Source of the DNA: Lysinibacillus sphaericus OT4b.31
GTDB taxonomy: Bacteria; Bacillota; Bacilli; Bacillales_A; Planococcaceae
Length of the DNA stretch: 64,000 nucleotides
Direction of reading: 5' to 3'
Assembly (NCBI RefSeq): GCF_000392615.1
Contig: NZ_KB933398.1
Span: forward strand, 628,391-692,390
This document shows, piece after piece, positions 18,266-28,218 of the stretch. Position numbers and translations under genes: made by a program. The notes beneath the pieces are model-generated. The model saw nothing but the letters and a program-made list of their open reading frames with translations, searched no databases and was not told the origin of the DNA. Numbering within the stretch: position 1 is the first letter of the stretch; every line of letters starts with the position of its first letter.

Positions 18266-18787
18266 ATAGATACTCCCCTCAAGAATATATAGATTATGTT
18301 CTATCATTTATAATCAGCAAAAAAAGTAAATAATAATCAATTTCACATGGGAAAAGTTTTAATTTTATCCAGTAGAAGAAAACCAATTTAAAGTACAATT
18401 ACGAGGAGATAGAAAATTGCTAATACCTCGGTTATTTTAGGGGATTACATAAATAACATTTTTTATGTTACGTAATGTTTAATCTATAATTGAAATTAAA
18501 AGATGATAGATAAAAAATATATGAGAAGAGAATACTAATTAGAAATTAAAGAGGTACCTAAACGTTTGCATAGTGTCGCTAATAATAAAGAATTAGTTAC
18601 TGGCATATACTTGCAGGTAGTAACAAGAGAATTTTATTTTGGACTTTTTTTCCTTTTGTGGTAACGTTTAAGTATATTGAAATAGGTAACATATAGATAA
18701 TTTAGTGGCTTCTAATAGAAGAAATATTATTGCTGTAATCAATGCGATGACTTATCATGTGAGTTACCAAAAAAGGGGATTAGTCTG
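18266..18787. other. Divergent intergenic region
   Basis: About 520 AT-rich bases between the Tat-dependent oxidoreductase unit (minus) and the serine hydrolase gene (plus). It must contain both promoters, but I could not pick a clear pair. No gene, repeat or structured RNA is recognised. Confidence 0.4.
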
Positions 18788-19903
18788 TTGAACATATACT
18801 TTACTATTTTATTAGCGGTTTTATTAGGTGTACTTTTATTATTCATAGGTTTTATACTATTGGGCTTTTTTATGAAAAGGAAGGACATAAACAAAACAAA
18901 AGATGACATTATTAAATTGATGGAAAAGAACCCTGAAATGTGGTCAATGTCAGTAATCCAAAATGATAATGAAATAATTACCTACAACAAAGATAAAATT
19001 ATACCTTTAGCAAGTACCGTGAAAATTTTATATGCTGTTGCATTCATTAATGCCGTACGTAATAAATTTTTAAACCCAGATGAATTAGTCCCAGTTAAAG
19101 AAGTTGATTCACTTTATTTAAAAAACACAGATGGAAACGCTCATAATCTATGGAAAGAAAATGAACATATAGGTAGTGAAGTTACATTAAAAGAAATTGC
19201 AAAAGGAATGATGAAATATAGTTCGAATGCTTGTACTGACTTTATATATTACAGATTAGGAAAAGACAAAATTGATGCAGTAATAAAAGAGTATTCGTTG
19301 TTACAACAAACAGAAATCTACCCCATTAATTCAGCAATTTTAATTCCTAGTTATCTTTATATAGCGGAGAAAGTACCGAAAAAAAATATTGCTCAAACTA
19401 TTAAGGACATGCCAATTAGTCATTTTAATTTATTAGCTACTGAACTGTTAAACAAAATTATTAAAGGCGAAGCAAATAGATTCATCGAAAATTTGCATAT
19501 GATGTCTACAATGAAAGTTCAAAGAGAGCTAACAAAAAAACTCCCTGCAGCTTCAAGTTCTGATTATGCAAAATTAATGTATCAATTAGGGAAATCAGAA
19601 AAATTAACTACAGTAGATAAACAGTTATTGGATGATTTGATGGGGTTTACAGACTATGAAAAGAGTGGTAAACGCCTATGGTATAAAGGGGGGGCTACAT
19701 TATTTGTCTTAACTTCCGCGGGTTTTAGAAGTAATGATTCTGAGAATATATCTTTTTCTTTTTTTATTGAAGATATGAGCGCTTTAGAGACTATTTGGAT
19801 TGAAAAAAAATATAATGAATTTATTAAGGCTTTTTTAGAAGATAATCTATTCAGAACAAAGATACTAAATGTCATCGATGAAATTAATAATAAAAATGCT
19901 TAA
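18788..19903 (+). CDS. Membrane-anchored class A beta-lactamase-like serine hydrolase
   Basis: A 371-residue protein with one N-terminal membrane helix (residues 4-29), then an extracellular beta-lactamase-type domain. The catalytic S-x-x-K is Ser76-Thr-Val-Lys79, the SSN motif is in KYSSNACTDF, and a KGG box is in WYKGGATLF. All three hallmarks of penicillin-recognising serine hydrolases are present. The KGG in place of KTG and the membrane anchor point to a housekeeping or sensor-like hydrolase as much as to resistance. The TTG start follows AAGGGGA. Codon use is more AT-rich than in the neighbours, which may mean recent acquisition. Confidence 0.8.
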   Translation: MNIYFTILLAVLLGVLLLFIGFILLGFFMKRKDINKTKDDIIKLMEKNPEMWSMSVIQNDNEIITYNKDKIIPLASTVKILYAVAFINAVRNKFLNPDELVPVKEVDSLYLKNTDGNAHNLWKENEHIGSEVTLKEIAKGMMKYSSNACTDFIYYRLGKDKIDAVIKEYSLLQQTEIYPINSAILIPSYLYIAEKVPKKNIAQTIKDMPISHFNLLATELLNKIIKGEANRFIENLHMMSTMKVQRELTKKLPAASSSDYAKLMYQLGKSEKLTTVDKQLLDDLMGFTDYEKSGKRLWYKGGATLFVLTSAGFRSNDSENISFSFFIEDMSALETIWIEKKYNEFIKAFLEDNLFRTKILNVIDEINNKNA

Positions 19904-20387
19904 ATTTGTTTTTATTATTCTGTAATATCGTGGACTGTCGGTTTAAAAATTCCAGATTAATGAATACGTCATTAATATTATGTATGACAGTTTGTTTTAT
20001 TTAGCAGAAAAAATGAAATGTGTACCGAAGCCCTTTCACTCGAGTCTAAGCTACCGGTACACATCACATAAATATGATCAACGAGTCTAATACGTCTTGA
20101 TGAGTGTCATTCTAGGAAACAGAGAAAGCGTTGTTCCAAGTTGTCGAGGGATTTATCCTTCATTAACCCCACCTCAAGTTGAAAGATGACAACGAGTTAA
20201 CTAGATGGCTGATCGTAAATGCCCGATCAGTTCAACAACAATCAGTGTGGGATGAAGAAAACCCCCACTAATTGAAGTCTCACTTTATTTTTATAATTTT
20301 CAACGTTGCCCAAAATATTCGGCACCTGTCCCCGATTGAACATCACTTAATATCCGTGAAAAAGAAAATCACCCTGTTCTTTATTCT
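19904..20387. other. Intergenic region with an inverted repeat and a possible transposase remnant
   Basis: About 480 bases. ATGTGTACCG (20018-20027) and CGGTACACAT (20055-20064) are a perfect 10-base inverted repeat. Near 20317-20370 a broken + frame reads IRHLSPIEHHLISVKKK, which resembles the SPDLNPIEHHW segment near the end of IS630-type transposases. It suggests the decayed end of a transposon, but the match is short. Confidence 0.35.
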
Positions 20388-21572
20388 TCAACTAGTGGCT
20401 TCTTGCATGGCAGTGAGCAACTGTTCTGTAGCGATGAGGCATTCGCCACCGCCTTGAACCATTTGCTCGCTACCACCGCCTTTTCCATTAATAAGCGGAA
20501 GTACATGTGTGGCGATGTCTTTCATGTTTTTTTCCACTTGTGCGCCTCGTGCTGCGACAAATTGTAGCTTGTCTTCATTTTCGGAAGCAAGTAGTGCGAT
20601 TACTTCTGAACGTTCAGCCACAATGAATCGGGCTAATTTTTGAAGCTCTTGCACAGTACGATGACGAAAGGCGGCCGTAATGATATAGGCGTTGCTTGCA
20701 GCTAATGCTTTCGCTTCGAAGGCAAGCAGTTCTTCCCGTGCAGCGATGAGTGCCTTTTCAGTACCCTTCTGTGTTACTAATAGTTTCGTGAGAGCGTTTG
20801 CTGCGTCAACTTCAGGAACGCTCAGTTGCCGCGCAACATCAGCCAGTACAGTTTTGCGCATTGCCAACTCTGTCAATACACGTTGCCCACAGACGAAAGT
20901 GACACGCACATTGCCCTTCATTTTTTCGGTGCCAAGAATTTTAATAGCGTTGACTTGCCCTGTAGAGCTTGGATGCGTACCGCCACAACCGTTGTAATCA
21001 TAATCAGGAATGATGACAAGACGAATATCACCTGTGACTGCAACCTCTTTTCGTAAGTTGTAATCTACAAGTTCTTTCTCTGTAATCCATTTCGTCTCAA
21101 TCGGGCGGTTTTCTAAAATAATTTCATTTGCTCTCGCTTCGGCCGCAACAAGCTGCTCATCTGTCAAAACGTCGACGGCAATATCGATTGTGACCTGCTC
21201 ACTTCCTAAGTGAAAGCTTACCGTTTGTGCATCAAATAATTCTACAAATGCTGCAGTTAAAATATGTTGACCAGCGTGCTGTTGCATATGATCGAAGCGT
21301 CGGTGCCAGTTCAATTTGCCATGAACTACACCTGTTAAAGCTGAAGCTTCGCACGTTATATAATGTCGGATTTCATCGTCAATTTTCTCGACATCAACGA
21401 CCTCAATGTTGTTTAAGGTGCCAGTATCATGTGGTTGCCCACCACCTGTAGGATAAAAGGCAGTATTTGAAAGTACAACGTATTGACGGCCGTCTGTCTC
21501 AGTGCCTGTCCCTGCAATTGTTGCGTCAAATTCACGTAGCATCGCATCTTGATAATATAGTAGCTCTTTCAC
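20388..21572 (-). CDS. Alanyl-tRNA editing protein, AlaX-L type with DHHA1 domain
   Basis: A 394-residue stand-alone homologue of the editing half of alanyl-tRNA synthetase. It hydrolyses mischarged Ser- or Gly-tRNA(Ala). Zinc-site residues are visible: His99 and His103 in QQHAGQHILTAAF, and the cysteine and histidine of CGGTHPSSTG near residue 200. The family start FYPTGGGQPHDTG is at residues 39-51. The C-terminal 150 residues are a DHHA1 domain with NGKGGGSEQMVQGGG, which binds the tRNA elbow. It is complete and monocistronic. Confidence 0.92.
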   Translation of the reverse strand: MKELLYYQDAMLREFDATIAGTGTETDGRQYVVLSNTAFYPTGGGQPHDTGTLNNIEVVDVEKIDDEIRHYITCEASALTGVVHGKLNWHRRFDHMQQHAGQHILTAAFVELFDAQTVSFHLGSEQVTIDIAVDVLTDEQLVAAEARANEIILENRPIETKWITEKELVDYNLRKEVAVTGDIRLVIIPDYDYNGCGGTHPSSTGQVNAIKILGTEKMKGNVRVTFVCGQRVLTELAMRKTVLADVARQLSVPEVDAANALTKLLVTQKGTEKALIAAREELLAFEAKALAASNAYIITAAFRHRTVQELQKLARFIVAERSEVIALLASENEDKLQFVAARGAQVEKNMKDIATHVLPLINGKGGGSEQMVQGGGECLIATEQLLTAMQEATS

Positions 21573-21844
21573 TGTAAAAAGCCTCCTTTATGTAAGTCAT
21601 ATAGTGTTCATTTTTGGGCAGAAAAACTACTCATGGCAAGGCTTATGGCAAAAGAGGGCTGATAAGTTACTGTATAAACTCTTTTAATCCAACTAGCCAC
21701 CAAGGGCTAAGCAAAGCCTGCTACTGGGCGTTTCACTTTATTGTGGCATAATTGCTTAAAGGTGTATACGGGTTTTCTAGTTGACCCATGCTGAAATTGA
21801 TTTATTATATAAAAGAACAGGTAAAGACAAAGGAGCTAGCACAA

Positions 21845-22132
21845 ATGAATATTACACAATTTTCAATGGAAGAAATTTTAGATCCGACGAATATTATTGA
21901 CGGTAAACGCTTTGAGTTCATTTTAGATGTTGAAATTGATGAAGAAGATGAGCTATACCATGAGGCAGGCATCGAGCTTCGTGTACTAATTGGTGAAAAA
22001 GATAGTGAGCCATTTATATTAAATTATTTCATCATGGAAAAAGCGAAGGGCGAGTATTTAGACTTCGCACTTGAGGATGATGAGTTAGAAGAGATTTTAA
22101 CGTTCTGTAAGGAAGAAATAACAAAAGCCTAA
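21845..22132 (+). CDS. DUF6509 family protein
   Basis: A 95-residue small acidic cytoplasmic protein. The pattern DPTNIIDGKRFEFILDVEID ... LDFALEDDELEEILTFCKEE fits a short Bacillales-specific family of unknown function (DUF6509). The ATG at 21845 follows AAAGGAG; a frame opening at 21788 lacks one. No signal or membrane segment. Nothing in the context assigns a role. Confidence 0.7.
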   Translation: MNITQFSMEEILDPTNIIDGKRFEFILDVEIDEEDELYHEAGIELRVLIGEKDSEPFILNYFIMEKAKGEYLDFALEDDELEEILTFCKEEITKA

Positions 22133-22143
22133 ATGCAATAGGA

Positions 22144-22188
22144 AGGCAGGTAAGGAAAACGAATCGTTTTTCTCTACCTGCCTTTTTG
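22144..22188 (+). terminator. Rho-independent terminator after the DUF6509 gene
   Basis: AGGCAGGTA pairs with TACCTGCCT, with an inner stem GGAAAACG facing CGTTTTTC, followed by a T run. Bases 22191-22431 beyond it hold no gene. Confidence 0.85.
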
Positions 22189-22380
22189 TTCTTCACAAAA
22201 GTTGGTGGGATACCATGCCACTAAGTAATTGTGCCATCTATATATATGGGTGAACTTACTGTACTCATACGAAGCAGAAGGGGTCTACCAACTTTTCAAT
22301 TTAAGAATTTTTTAAGTTTGATGACATATTAACGTTGTCTTTGTAGGTTATGCTTGATAAAAAACGGGGATGTTAAACGG

Positions 22381-22413
22381 AGGGCACTGGAAAATTTTTA
22401 GTGTGCTCTTTTA
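22381..22413 (+). terminator. Leader hairpin ahead of the VanZ/RDD gene (possible attenuator)
   Basis: GGGCACT faces AGTGTGCTC across an A/T-rich loop, and TTTTAAAC follows. It sits only about 20 bases before the ribosome binding site of the next gene. Confidence 0.4.
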
Positions 22414-22431
22414 AACAAAAGAGGTGCATGT

Positions 22432-23580
22432 ATGTCAATTTATACAAATTCCATTTTGGTGGCAACGTTGATAACGATACTATTGTCATTTGTGTTATTT
22501 GTGCCATGGCTCATTTATACGTATCGCAAATATAATTTCTTGTCACTATCAAAAACAATCATTATGTTTTCATTTATTTTTTATTTTTTAGCGGCCTTAT
22601 GCTTAGTGTTGTTGCCGTTTCCGGAAACACGTGATACCTGCTCACTACAATCAGCAGACACTGTCCATTATAATTTACGTCCGTTTCAATTCATTGCAGA
22701 TATTATGAAAGATAGTGGTATTGTGCTGACAAGTCCGGCGACATGGCTCTATTTAACTAAACAGCCGGCATTTTTCCAAGCATTCTTTAACTTTTTATTG
22801 CTGATGCCATTTGGCGTTTACTTGCGATATTTTTTAAGAAATCGTAAGTACTGGAAACGTGCATTTATGTTCAGCTTTTTGTTAACATTGTTTTATGAGA
22901 CAACACAAGTAACAGGTATTTATGGCATCTTTAATTGTGCGTATCGTATTTTTGATGTGGATGATTTAATGCTTAATAGTGTAGGCGCACTTTTTGGCTT
23001 CTTATTAGCGCCAATCGTGTGGGCTTTGTTTCCAACACAGGAGGCAGTCGAGGCAAAAGCTGCAGAAGTAGAGAAAAAAGATATTGTTAAGCCCTTATCT
23101 ATTTTATTAGCTCTTGTACTAGACGTGTGTATGGCTCAGATTATATGGCTCATAGTAGGTGCTGTATTTAGTACTAGTGATATTTTTGAATTTATTGTAA
23201 AAATAGTTTTATATACACTGATTTTTGGTGTTGTACCGAGTGTCACACGAGGTGCAACGATTGGTATGAGGGTTATGCGTTTTATGATGACAAGCAGCGA
23301 CAATACAAAAGACATAGTCGTGCAGTCTTGGCGCCGTTGTGTAGCCATTATAGCGACATTCACTATTTTTGAGATTATTCATATACTAAGCCAAATTAAA
23401 TTAGATATGGATTCTCCTTTTTATGTACTGCAAATTGTGTTAACAATAGTAACTTTTATAACAGCGTTCTCTTTAAGGCTAGTTATCGCCGTACACGTTG
23501 TCCGAGTTATTGTGAGTGGAGGAAAACGCCGATTGTATATTGACGAATATGCAGACTTAGTAGCGACGAGAAAAAAATAA
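22432..23580 (+). CDS. VanZ-like and RDD-domain membrane protein
   Basis: A 382-residue integral membrane protein of two modules. Residues about 1-205 are VanZ-like, with FYETTQVTGIYGIFNCAYRIFDVDDLMLN as the family signature (here split over residues about 160-190). Residues about 225-370 are RDD-like, a four-helix module with VTRGATIGMRVMRF. VanZ homologues affect lipoglycopeptide tolerance and RDD proteins are proposed transporters, but the function of this combination is unknown. AAGAGGTG precedes the ATG. The following CoA-disulfide reductase gene begins 13 bases after the stop, so the pair may be co-transcribed. Confidence 0.8.
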   Translation: MSIYTNSILVATLITILLSFVLFVPWLIYTYRKYNFLSLSKTIIMFSFIFYFLAALCLVLLPFPETRDTCSLQSADTVHYNLRPFQFIADIMKDSGIVLTSPATWLYLTKQPAFFQAFFNFLLLMPFGVYLRYFLRNRKYWKRAFMFSFLLTLFYETTQVTGIYGIFNCAYRIFDVDDLMLNSVGALFGFLLAPIVWALFPTQEAVEAKAAEVEKKDIVKPLSILLALVLDVCMAQIIWLIVGAVFSTSDIFEFIVKIVLYTLIFGVVPSVTRGATIGMRVMRFMMTSSDNTKDIVVQSWRRCVAIIATFTIFEIIHILSQIKLDMDSPFYVLQIVLTIVTFITAFSLRLVIAVHVVRVIVSGGKRRLYIDEYADLVATRKK

Positions 23581-23593
23581 GGGGGTCTTGTAC

Positions 23594-24928
23594 ATGAAAT
23601 ACGTAATTATCGGGGGAGATGCGGCTGGAATGTCAGCGGCAATGGAGATTTATCGGAATGTACCGGGGGCAGAGATTACCTCCTTAGAACGTGGATTTAT
23701 ATACTCATATGGGCAATGTGGATTGCCTTATGTTGTAGATGGGCGTATTTCATCGACAAAACGTCTGATCGCTAGAGATGTAGAAACATTCCGTGATAAA
23801 TATGGCATTGATGCACGCGTTGGGCATGAGGTGGAACAAATTGATGTAGATAAACAGCTTGTTTTGGGTACACAAGCTTCCGGAGAGCCGTTCGAGATAG
23901 CATACGATAAGCTGCTTATTGCAACGGGAGCTAATCCTACTATGCCTGTGAAAAAAGGAGCAGATTTAGCGGGCGTACACACCGTAAAAACAATTCCACA
24001 ACTTGAGGATTTACTGTCAGATTTAACACCTGATATTGAACATGTGACAATCATGGGTGGGGGCTATATCGGACTTGAAATGGCAGAAACCATACATGCT
24101 TGTGGCAAAAAGGTGCGTCTTATTCAACGCGGCAGTCATGTTGCAAAAATCCTAGATGAAGAGCTAGCGCAGCATGTACATGATGAAGCAAAAAAGCAGG
24201 ACATTGAGCTATTGTTAAATACAACCGTGCAGGCGTTTGAGGGCAATGGGCGAGTAGAACGTGTTGTGACAGAGGCTGAGGCGTTGGATACTGATTTAGT
24301 GATTGTTGCCACAGGTATTAAACCAAATACGCAATTTTTAGAGGGGACAGGAATTGCACTTGCTAAAAATGGTGCAGTTATCGTCAATCGTCATCTAGAA
24401 ACTTCTGTTGAAAATATTTATGCCGCAGGTGATTGCGCGACGCATTTCAACATTGTTAAGGAACGCTTAGATTATATACCACTTGGAACAACCGCGAATA
24501 AGCAGGGGCGACTAGCAGGCTTGAATATGGCTGGGAAATTTGCGCCATTCCGTGGTATTGTCGGTACGTCTATTGTGAAGTTTTTTAATTTATCAGTAGG
24601 AACAACGGGTATTAATGAACGTATGGCAAAAAAGCTTGGCTATGAATATGAAGCATATAAATTATCAGCGCGTCATATCGCAGGCTATTATCCAGGGGCT
24701 CAACGACTGTATATTAAAATTGTTGTACGGAAGCGAGATCAGCAGCTGCTTGGTGTACAAATTGTGGGACCAGCAGGAGTCGATAAACGTATCGATGTCT
24801 TTGCGACAGCGTTATACAACAAAATGACCTTACCTGATTTACTAGATTTAGATTTAGCATATGCCCCACCATACAATGGCGTATGGGATCCATTACAGCA
24901 GGCAGCAAGAATGAATGGGCGTTTGTAG
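23594..24928 (+). CDS. CoA-disulfide reductase (FAD/NAD(P)-dependent)
   Basis: A 444-residue flavoprotein of the pyridine-nucleotide disulfide reductase class. The FAD-binding start is IIGGDAAGMSAAMEIYR. The single redox cysteine typical of CoA-disulfide reductase and NADH oxidase is Cys42 in SYGQCGLPYVVDG. The NAD(P) fold is IMGGGYIGLEMAE. The C-terminal dimerisation domain ends with DLDLAYAPPYNGVWDPL. It should reduce CoA disulfide in thiol homeostasis; polysulfide or O2 reduction are known alternatives in this family. AGGGGGT lies 7 bases before ATG 23594, so the TTG at 23588 is unlikely. Confidence 0.88.
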   Translation: MKYVIIGGDAAGMSAAMEIYRNVPGAEITSLERGFIYSYGQCGLPYVVDGRISSTKRLIARDVETFRDKYGIDARVGHEVEQIDVDKQLVLGTQASGEPFEIAYDKLLIATGANPTMPVKKGADLAGVHTVKTIPQLEDLLSDLTPDIEHVTIMGGGYIGLEMAETIHACGKKVRLIQRGSHVAKILDEELAQHVHDEAKKQDIELLLNTTVQAFEGNGRVERVVTEAEALDTDLVIVATGIKPNTQFLEGTGIALAKNGAVIVNRHLETSVENIYAAGDCATHFNIVKERLDYIPLGTTANKQGRLAGLNMAGKFAPFRGIVGTSIVKFFNLSVGTTGINERMAKKLGYEYEAYKLSARHIAGYYPGAQRLYIKIVVRKRDQQLLGVQIVGPAGVDKRIDVFATALYNKMTLPDLLDLDLAYAPPYNGVWDPLQQAARMNGRL

Positions 24929-25008
24929 TTATCATGGCGCGTTATAAGGGTATAAGTTTTGAAGGATTCATGCACAATTTTGTGTGTGGGTCTTTTTTTA
25001 GTGTCCTC

Positions 25009-25098
25009 GGAAAGTTAGGCGATAAATTTTAAAAGTACGTCGATAAAATTCAAAAGTTAGGCGATAAAATTCTAAAACGTCGCGATAACTTGTTTTTG
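25009..25098. repeat. Short imperfect tandem repeat, four units of about 20 bases
   Basis: Units of the form AAAAGTTAGGCGATAAAATT occur four times in a row with small changes (AAAGTACGTCGATAAAATTC is one variant). On the minus strand the same repeat reads as the peptide pattern FYRLTFE, but no credible gene contains it. It lies in the gap before the ABC exporter operon. Confidence 0.75.
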
Positions 25099-25181
25099 AT
25101 TTAAGGTTGATGTAAGCTTGCGACAATTTTGCTGTAAGTTTGGGGCCGTATACTGTAGACAGAAGGAAGAGGTGAGCGTAT

Positions 25182-25949
25182 ATGACGCCATTATTAAAAG
25201 TACAAAATGTAGGGAAAAGATATGGCAAGGGCGCGAATACATTTACGGCGCTATCGAATATAACATTTCAAGTAGAAAAAGGTGAGTTTGTTGGTGTAAT
25301 GGGGCCTTCGGGTGCCGGAAAATCCACTTTGCTAAATGTGTTAGCGACAATTGATACACCAACGACAGGCGATATTGTCATAGGTGATGTAAATTTAGCA
25401 CGCATGAAAGATACAGAGCTCGCAGATTTTCGTCGAGACAATCTAGGATTTATCTTCCAAGATTATAATTTGCTCGATTCTCTGACGGTGCGTGAAAATA
25501 TAGTACTACCACTAGCAATTGCGAAGGTACCAACGAAGGAAATAAACGAAAGAGTCAATCGTATAGCTGAGTTGTTTGGTATTCGTGATTTGCTCGATAA
25601 ATACCCGTACCAAATTTCCGGTGGACAAAAACAACGTACAGCATCATCTCGTGCATTAGTAACGGAACCAAAGCTTATCTTTGCAGACGAACCAACGGGG
25701 GCGTTGGATTCAAAATCAGCGACAGATTTATTAGAAAGTTTGAGTGATTTAAATCAATCGCAGGCCTCAACCATTATGATGGTTACGCATGATGCATTTG
25801 CGGCAAGTTTCTGCCAACGTATTTTATTCATCCAGGATGGGCAACTTTCTAAAGAAATTCATCGTGGTACACAAACAAGAAAGCAGTTTTTCCAAGAGAT
25901 TTTACAGGTGCTTTCTAGCATCGGGGGTGGAGTAAATGACGTTATTTAG
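25182..25949 (+). CDS. Antimicrobial-peptide-type ABC transporter, ATP-binding protein (BceA/YxdL family)
   Basis: A 255-residue ATPase of the MacB/BceA branch. Walker A is GPSGAGKST (near residue 41), the signature SGGQKQR and Walker [21 protein letters not shown]. In Bacillaceae such ATPases pair with a ten-helix BceB-like permease to remove cell-wall-active peptides. The ATG follows AGAGGTGA, and the gene overlaps the permease by 14 bases. The YxeA gene downstream makes the set most like B. subtilis yxdLM-yxeA. Confidence 0.9.
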   Translation: MTPLLKVQNVGKRYGKGANTFTALSNITFQVEKGEFVGVMGPSGAGKSTLLNVLATIDTPTTGDIVIGDVNLARMKDTELADFRRDNLGFIFQDYNLLDSLTVRENIVLPLAIAKVPTKEINERVNRIAELFGIRDLLDKYPYQISGGQKQRTASSRALVTEPKLIFADEPTGALDSKSATDLLESLSDLNQSQASTIMMVTHDAFAASFCQRILFIQDGQLSKEIHRGTQTRKQFFQEILQVLSSIGGGVNDVI

Positions 25950-27807
25950 CTTAGCCCGCAAAAATATACAGCGTAATTTGTCAAATTACTTTTTATATAT
26001 TGCCTCGATGGTATTTAGTATCGTGATTTACTTTACATTTGTGACATTAAAATATAATGATGATATTTCAGCGTTAAAAGGATCATCGCAGCAAATTAAA
26101 GGGTTGATGAGTGCATCATCAGTTGTACTATTATTCTTTATTGTAATTTTTATTGCATATTCGAATTCGTTTTTTATGAAGAAGCGGAAAAAAGAGGTGG
26201 CGCTCTATTCGTTACTAGGTGTGCGTAAACAAAAAATTGGCCTAATGCTCTTTTTTGAGAATTTAGTTATTGGGCTGGTATCACTAGTGCTAGGCATTGT
26301 CATTGGATTCTTTATGTCGAAGGTTCTACTTACAATCTTGGTACGCCTCATGGGTTACGAGGTCGTAGCGAATTTAACGTTTTCAGCTGAAGCAGTGCTT
26401 AATACTGCAGGGATTTTTGCACTGTTGTTCTTATTTACATCATTACAGGGATACCGAGTTATTTATCAGTTTAAGCTGATTGATTTATTCCATGCAGAGA
26501 AGCAGGGAGAGAAAATTCCACGTGCTTCATTCGTAGCGGCTATACTTGGGACGGCGCTCATTGCATTTGGCTATTATACAGCGGCTTCGGATATTTTCAC
26601 GAGTCCAATTTGGCGTTTATTCACAGTACTTGGTACGCCGCTTATGGTTATTGGGGTAACAATTGCGGGAACATATTTACTGTTCCATAGTGTCAGCGTA
26701 TTTGTCCTTACAGCACTGAAAAAGGCAACGTCTTGGTCATGGCAAGGCTTGAATTTAATTGGCGTATCGCAACTATTGTATCGTATTCGAGCAAATGCAA
26801 AATCGCTGTCGATCATTGCGATATTGAGTGCAACGACTATTACAGCAGGTGGTGGCGTTTTTGGAATGTATTACAATACAGAAGCATCAGTACGCCAAAT
26901 GTTACCAAATACGTTCATGTGGAAAGGCGAGTCTGTAGAGTTTTCGCAAAAGAATGTGCTGTACAATGAATCACTTACTGCGAAAAGCTTACGTGTTGAT
27001 AATGAATTTGCGTATTTTGAATATACATTATTGAAGGAATCTGATTACAATCGTTTAGCCCAATTGCAGGGAATAGACCGCAAGTTACAAATTGCAGATG
27101 GTTCGACAATTTTACTGGATGCTAGTTATGATGAACGTTTTTCACATGATTTTACAGGTGAAAAATTTAAATTGGCAAACGGAGATTCCTTCCATGTCGA
27201 TGAAATGTATACAGATAGTGTGTTAAACTTTATTGCAGCTGGTACGGTTCTTGTGGTCAATGACAAGGAGTTTGCAGCAGCAAATGCAGACAATATTAAG
27301 TTGCAGGTAGTGGGCATGGACAATGACTTAAAGCAATTGGACGTGTCTAATGAAATCTACGAACAGCTTCCAACAGATCAACAAGAGGGATTTTCAAGCG
27401 TACCGCAAAGTTATAAAGACAGTTTAGCTACAGTTGGCTCACTGCTATTTGTAGGAAGCTTTTTAGGGCTCGTATTCCTAGCAGCTACTGGAAGCATCAT
27501 TTACTTTAAAATTTTAACTGAAGCGGAAGAAGATCAGGCAAAATATGCAATTTTAAATAAAATTGGTGTCAACAGCAAGCAAATATTGAAAACTGTTGCA
27601 GGGCAGGTTGCCGTGATATTTGGAGCTCCACTCGTTGTGGGCATCGTGCATAGTTCATTTGCGCTGATAGCCTTTTCAAAGTTATTCAATATGGATATGA
27701 CCAAGCCGGTTATTCTATGGATGGTCGCATATTCAGCAATCTATGGTTTATATTATATCTTTACAGTACGATCATTTTATAAAATTGTGAAACAGGAGGC
27801 CAAATAA
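25936..27807 (+). CDS. Antimicrobial-peptide-type ABC transporter, permease (BceB/YxdM family)
   Basis: A 623-residue membrane protein with FtsX-like domains at both ends and about ten helices. A large extracytoplasmic region of some 200 residues lies between helices 7 and 8 (about residues 310-500), the usual peptide-sensing part of BceB-type permeases. KKRKKEVALYSLLGVRKQKI is the conserved FtsX coupling loop. Coupled to the ATPase gene upstream; YxeA starts 1 base after its stop. The ligand (bacitracin, LL-37-like or other peptide) cannot be told from sequence. Confidence 0.9.
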   Translation: MTLFSLARKNIQRNLSNYFLYIASMVFSIVIYFTFVTLKYNDDISALKGSSQQIKGLMSASSVVLLFFIVIFIAYSNSFFMKKRKKEVALYSLLGVRKQKIGLMLFFENLVIGLVSLVLGIVIGFFMSKVLLTILVRLMGYEVVANLTFSAEAVLNTAGIFALLFLFTSLQGYRVIYQFKLIDLFHAEKQGEKIPRASFVAAILGTALIAFGYYTAASDIFTSPIWRLFTVLGTPLMVIGVTIAGTYLLFHSVSVFVLTALKKATSWSWQGLNLIGVSQLLYRIRANAKSLSIIAILSATTITAGGGVFGMYYNTEASVRQMLPNTFMWKGESVEFSQKNVLYNESLTAKSLRVDNEFAYFEYTLLKESDYNRLAQLQGIDRKLQIADGSTILLDASYDERFSHDFTGEKFKLANGDSFHVDEMYTDSVLNFIAAGTVLVVNDKEFAAANADNIKLQVVGMDNDLKQLDVSNEIYEQLPTDQQEGFSSVPQSYKDSLATVGSLLFVGSFLGLVFLAATGSIIYFKILTEAEEDQAKYAILNKIGVNSKQILKTVAGQVAVIFGAPLVVGIVHSSFALIAFSKLFNMDMTKPVILWMVAYSAIYGLYYIFTVRSFYKIVKQEAK

Positions 27808-27808
27808 A

Positions 27809-28168
27809 ATGAAAAAGGTTTTCTTTGGTATTGGAGCATTGTTTATATTGTTCGTGGCAGGTCTAATAGTGCTTATGACAGTTGATTTTAACCGTTTAAA
27901 TAAAGACACATATTATGTTCATATTACTTCTGATGGTGAATTAGAGGAGTATAAGGCGAGTAACGGAGAGATTTTCGAGTCGTATTGGTACGAGCTTCCA
28001 GCTTTTAATGACAAGGGCGACGAAACGACACTGAAGTTTTCTGCGCAGAAAAATTTACGTCATGATGCCTATTTGAAGCTTTACGTGAAAAAAGAAAACG
28101 AAGTAACGTCATATGATGAAGTAAAGTTTGAAGATATGCCTGCAAAGGTGCAAAAACTACTAAAATAA
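27809..28168 (+). CDS. YxeA family protein (DUF1093)
   Basis: A 119-residue protein with an N-terminal signal or anchor helix (residues 4-25) and a secreted or membrane-exposed domain (YYVHITSDGELEEY ... EVTSYDEVKFEDMPAKVQ). This family commonly follows peptide-antibiotic ABC exporter genes, as here. Its own function is unknown. Ribosome binding site GGAGG lies in the end of the permease gene. Last gene of the three-gene operon. Confidence 0.8.
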   Translation: MKKVFFGIGALFILFVAGLIVLMTVDFNRLNKDTYYVHITSDGELEEYKASNGEIFESYWYELPAFNDKGDETTLKFSAQKNLRHDAYLKLYVKKENEVTSYDEVKFEDMPAKVQKLLK

Positions 28169-28176
28169 AAACTAGC

Positions 28177-28216
28177 AAGGAGGTGTCTCAGAATTAATTA
28201 CTGAGACACCTCCTTT
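28177..28216 (+). terminator. First of two tandem terminators after the YxeA gene
   Basis: AAGGAGGTGTCTCAG pairs with CTGAGACACCTCCTTT over a nine-base loop. Confidence 0.9.
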
Positions 28217-28218
28217 CA

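Noticed and set aside
20388..21844. T-box leader for the AlaX gene
   Set aside because: The region upstream of 21572 shows no T-box core sequence and no terminator hairpin before the gene.
24998..25228. Minus-strand 76-residue gene with FYRLTFE repeats
   Set aside because: It is a translation of the tandem DNA repeat, overlaps the exporter gene start and its ribosome binding site, and has none of its own.
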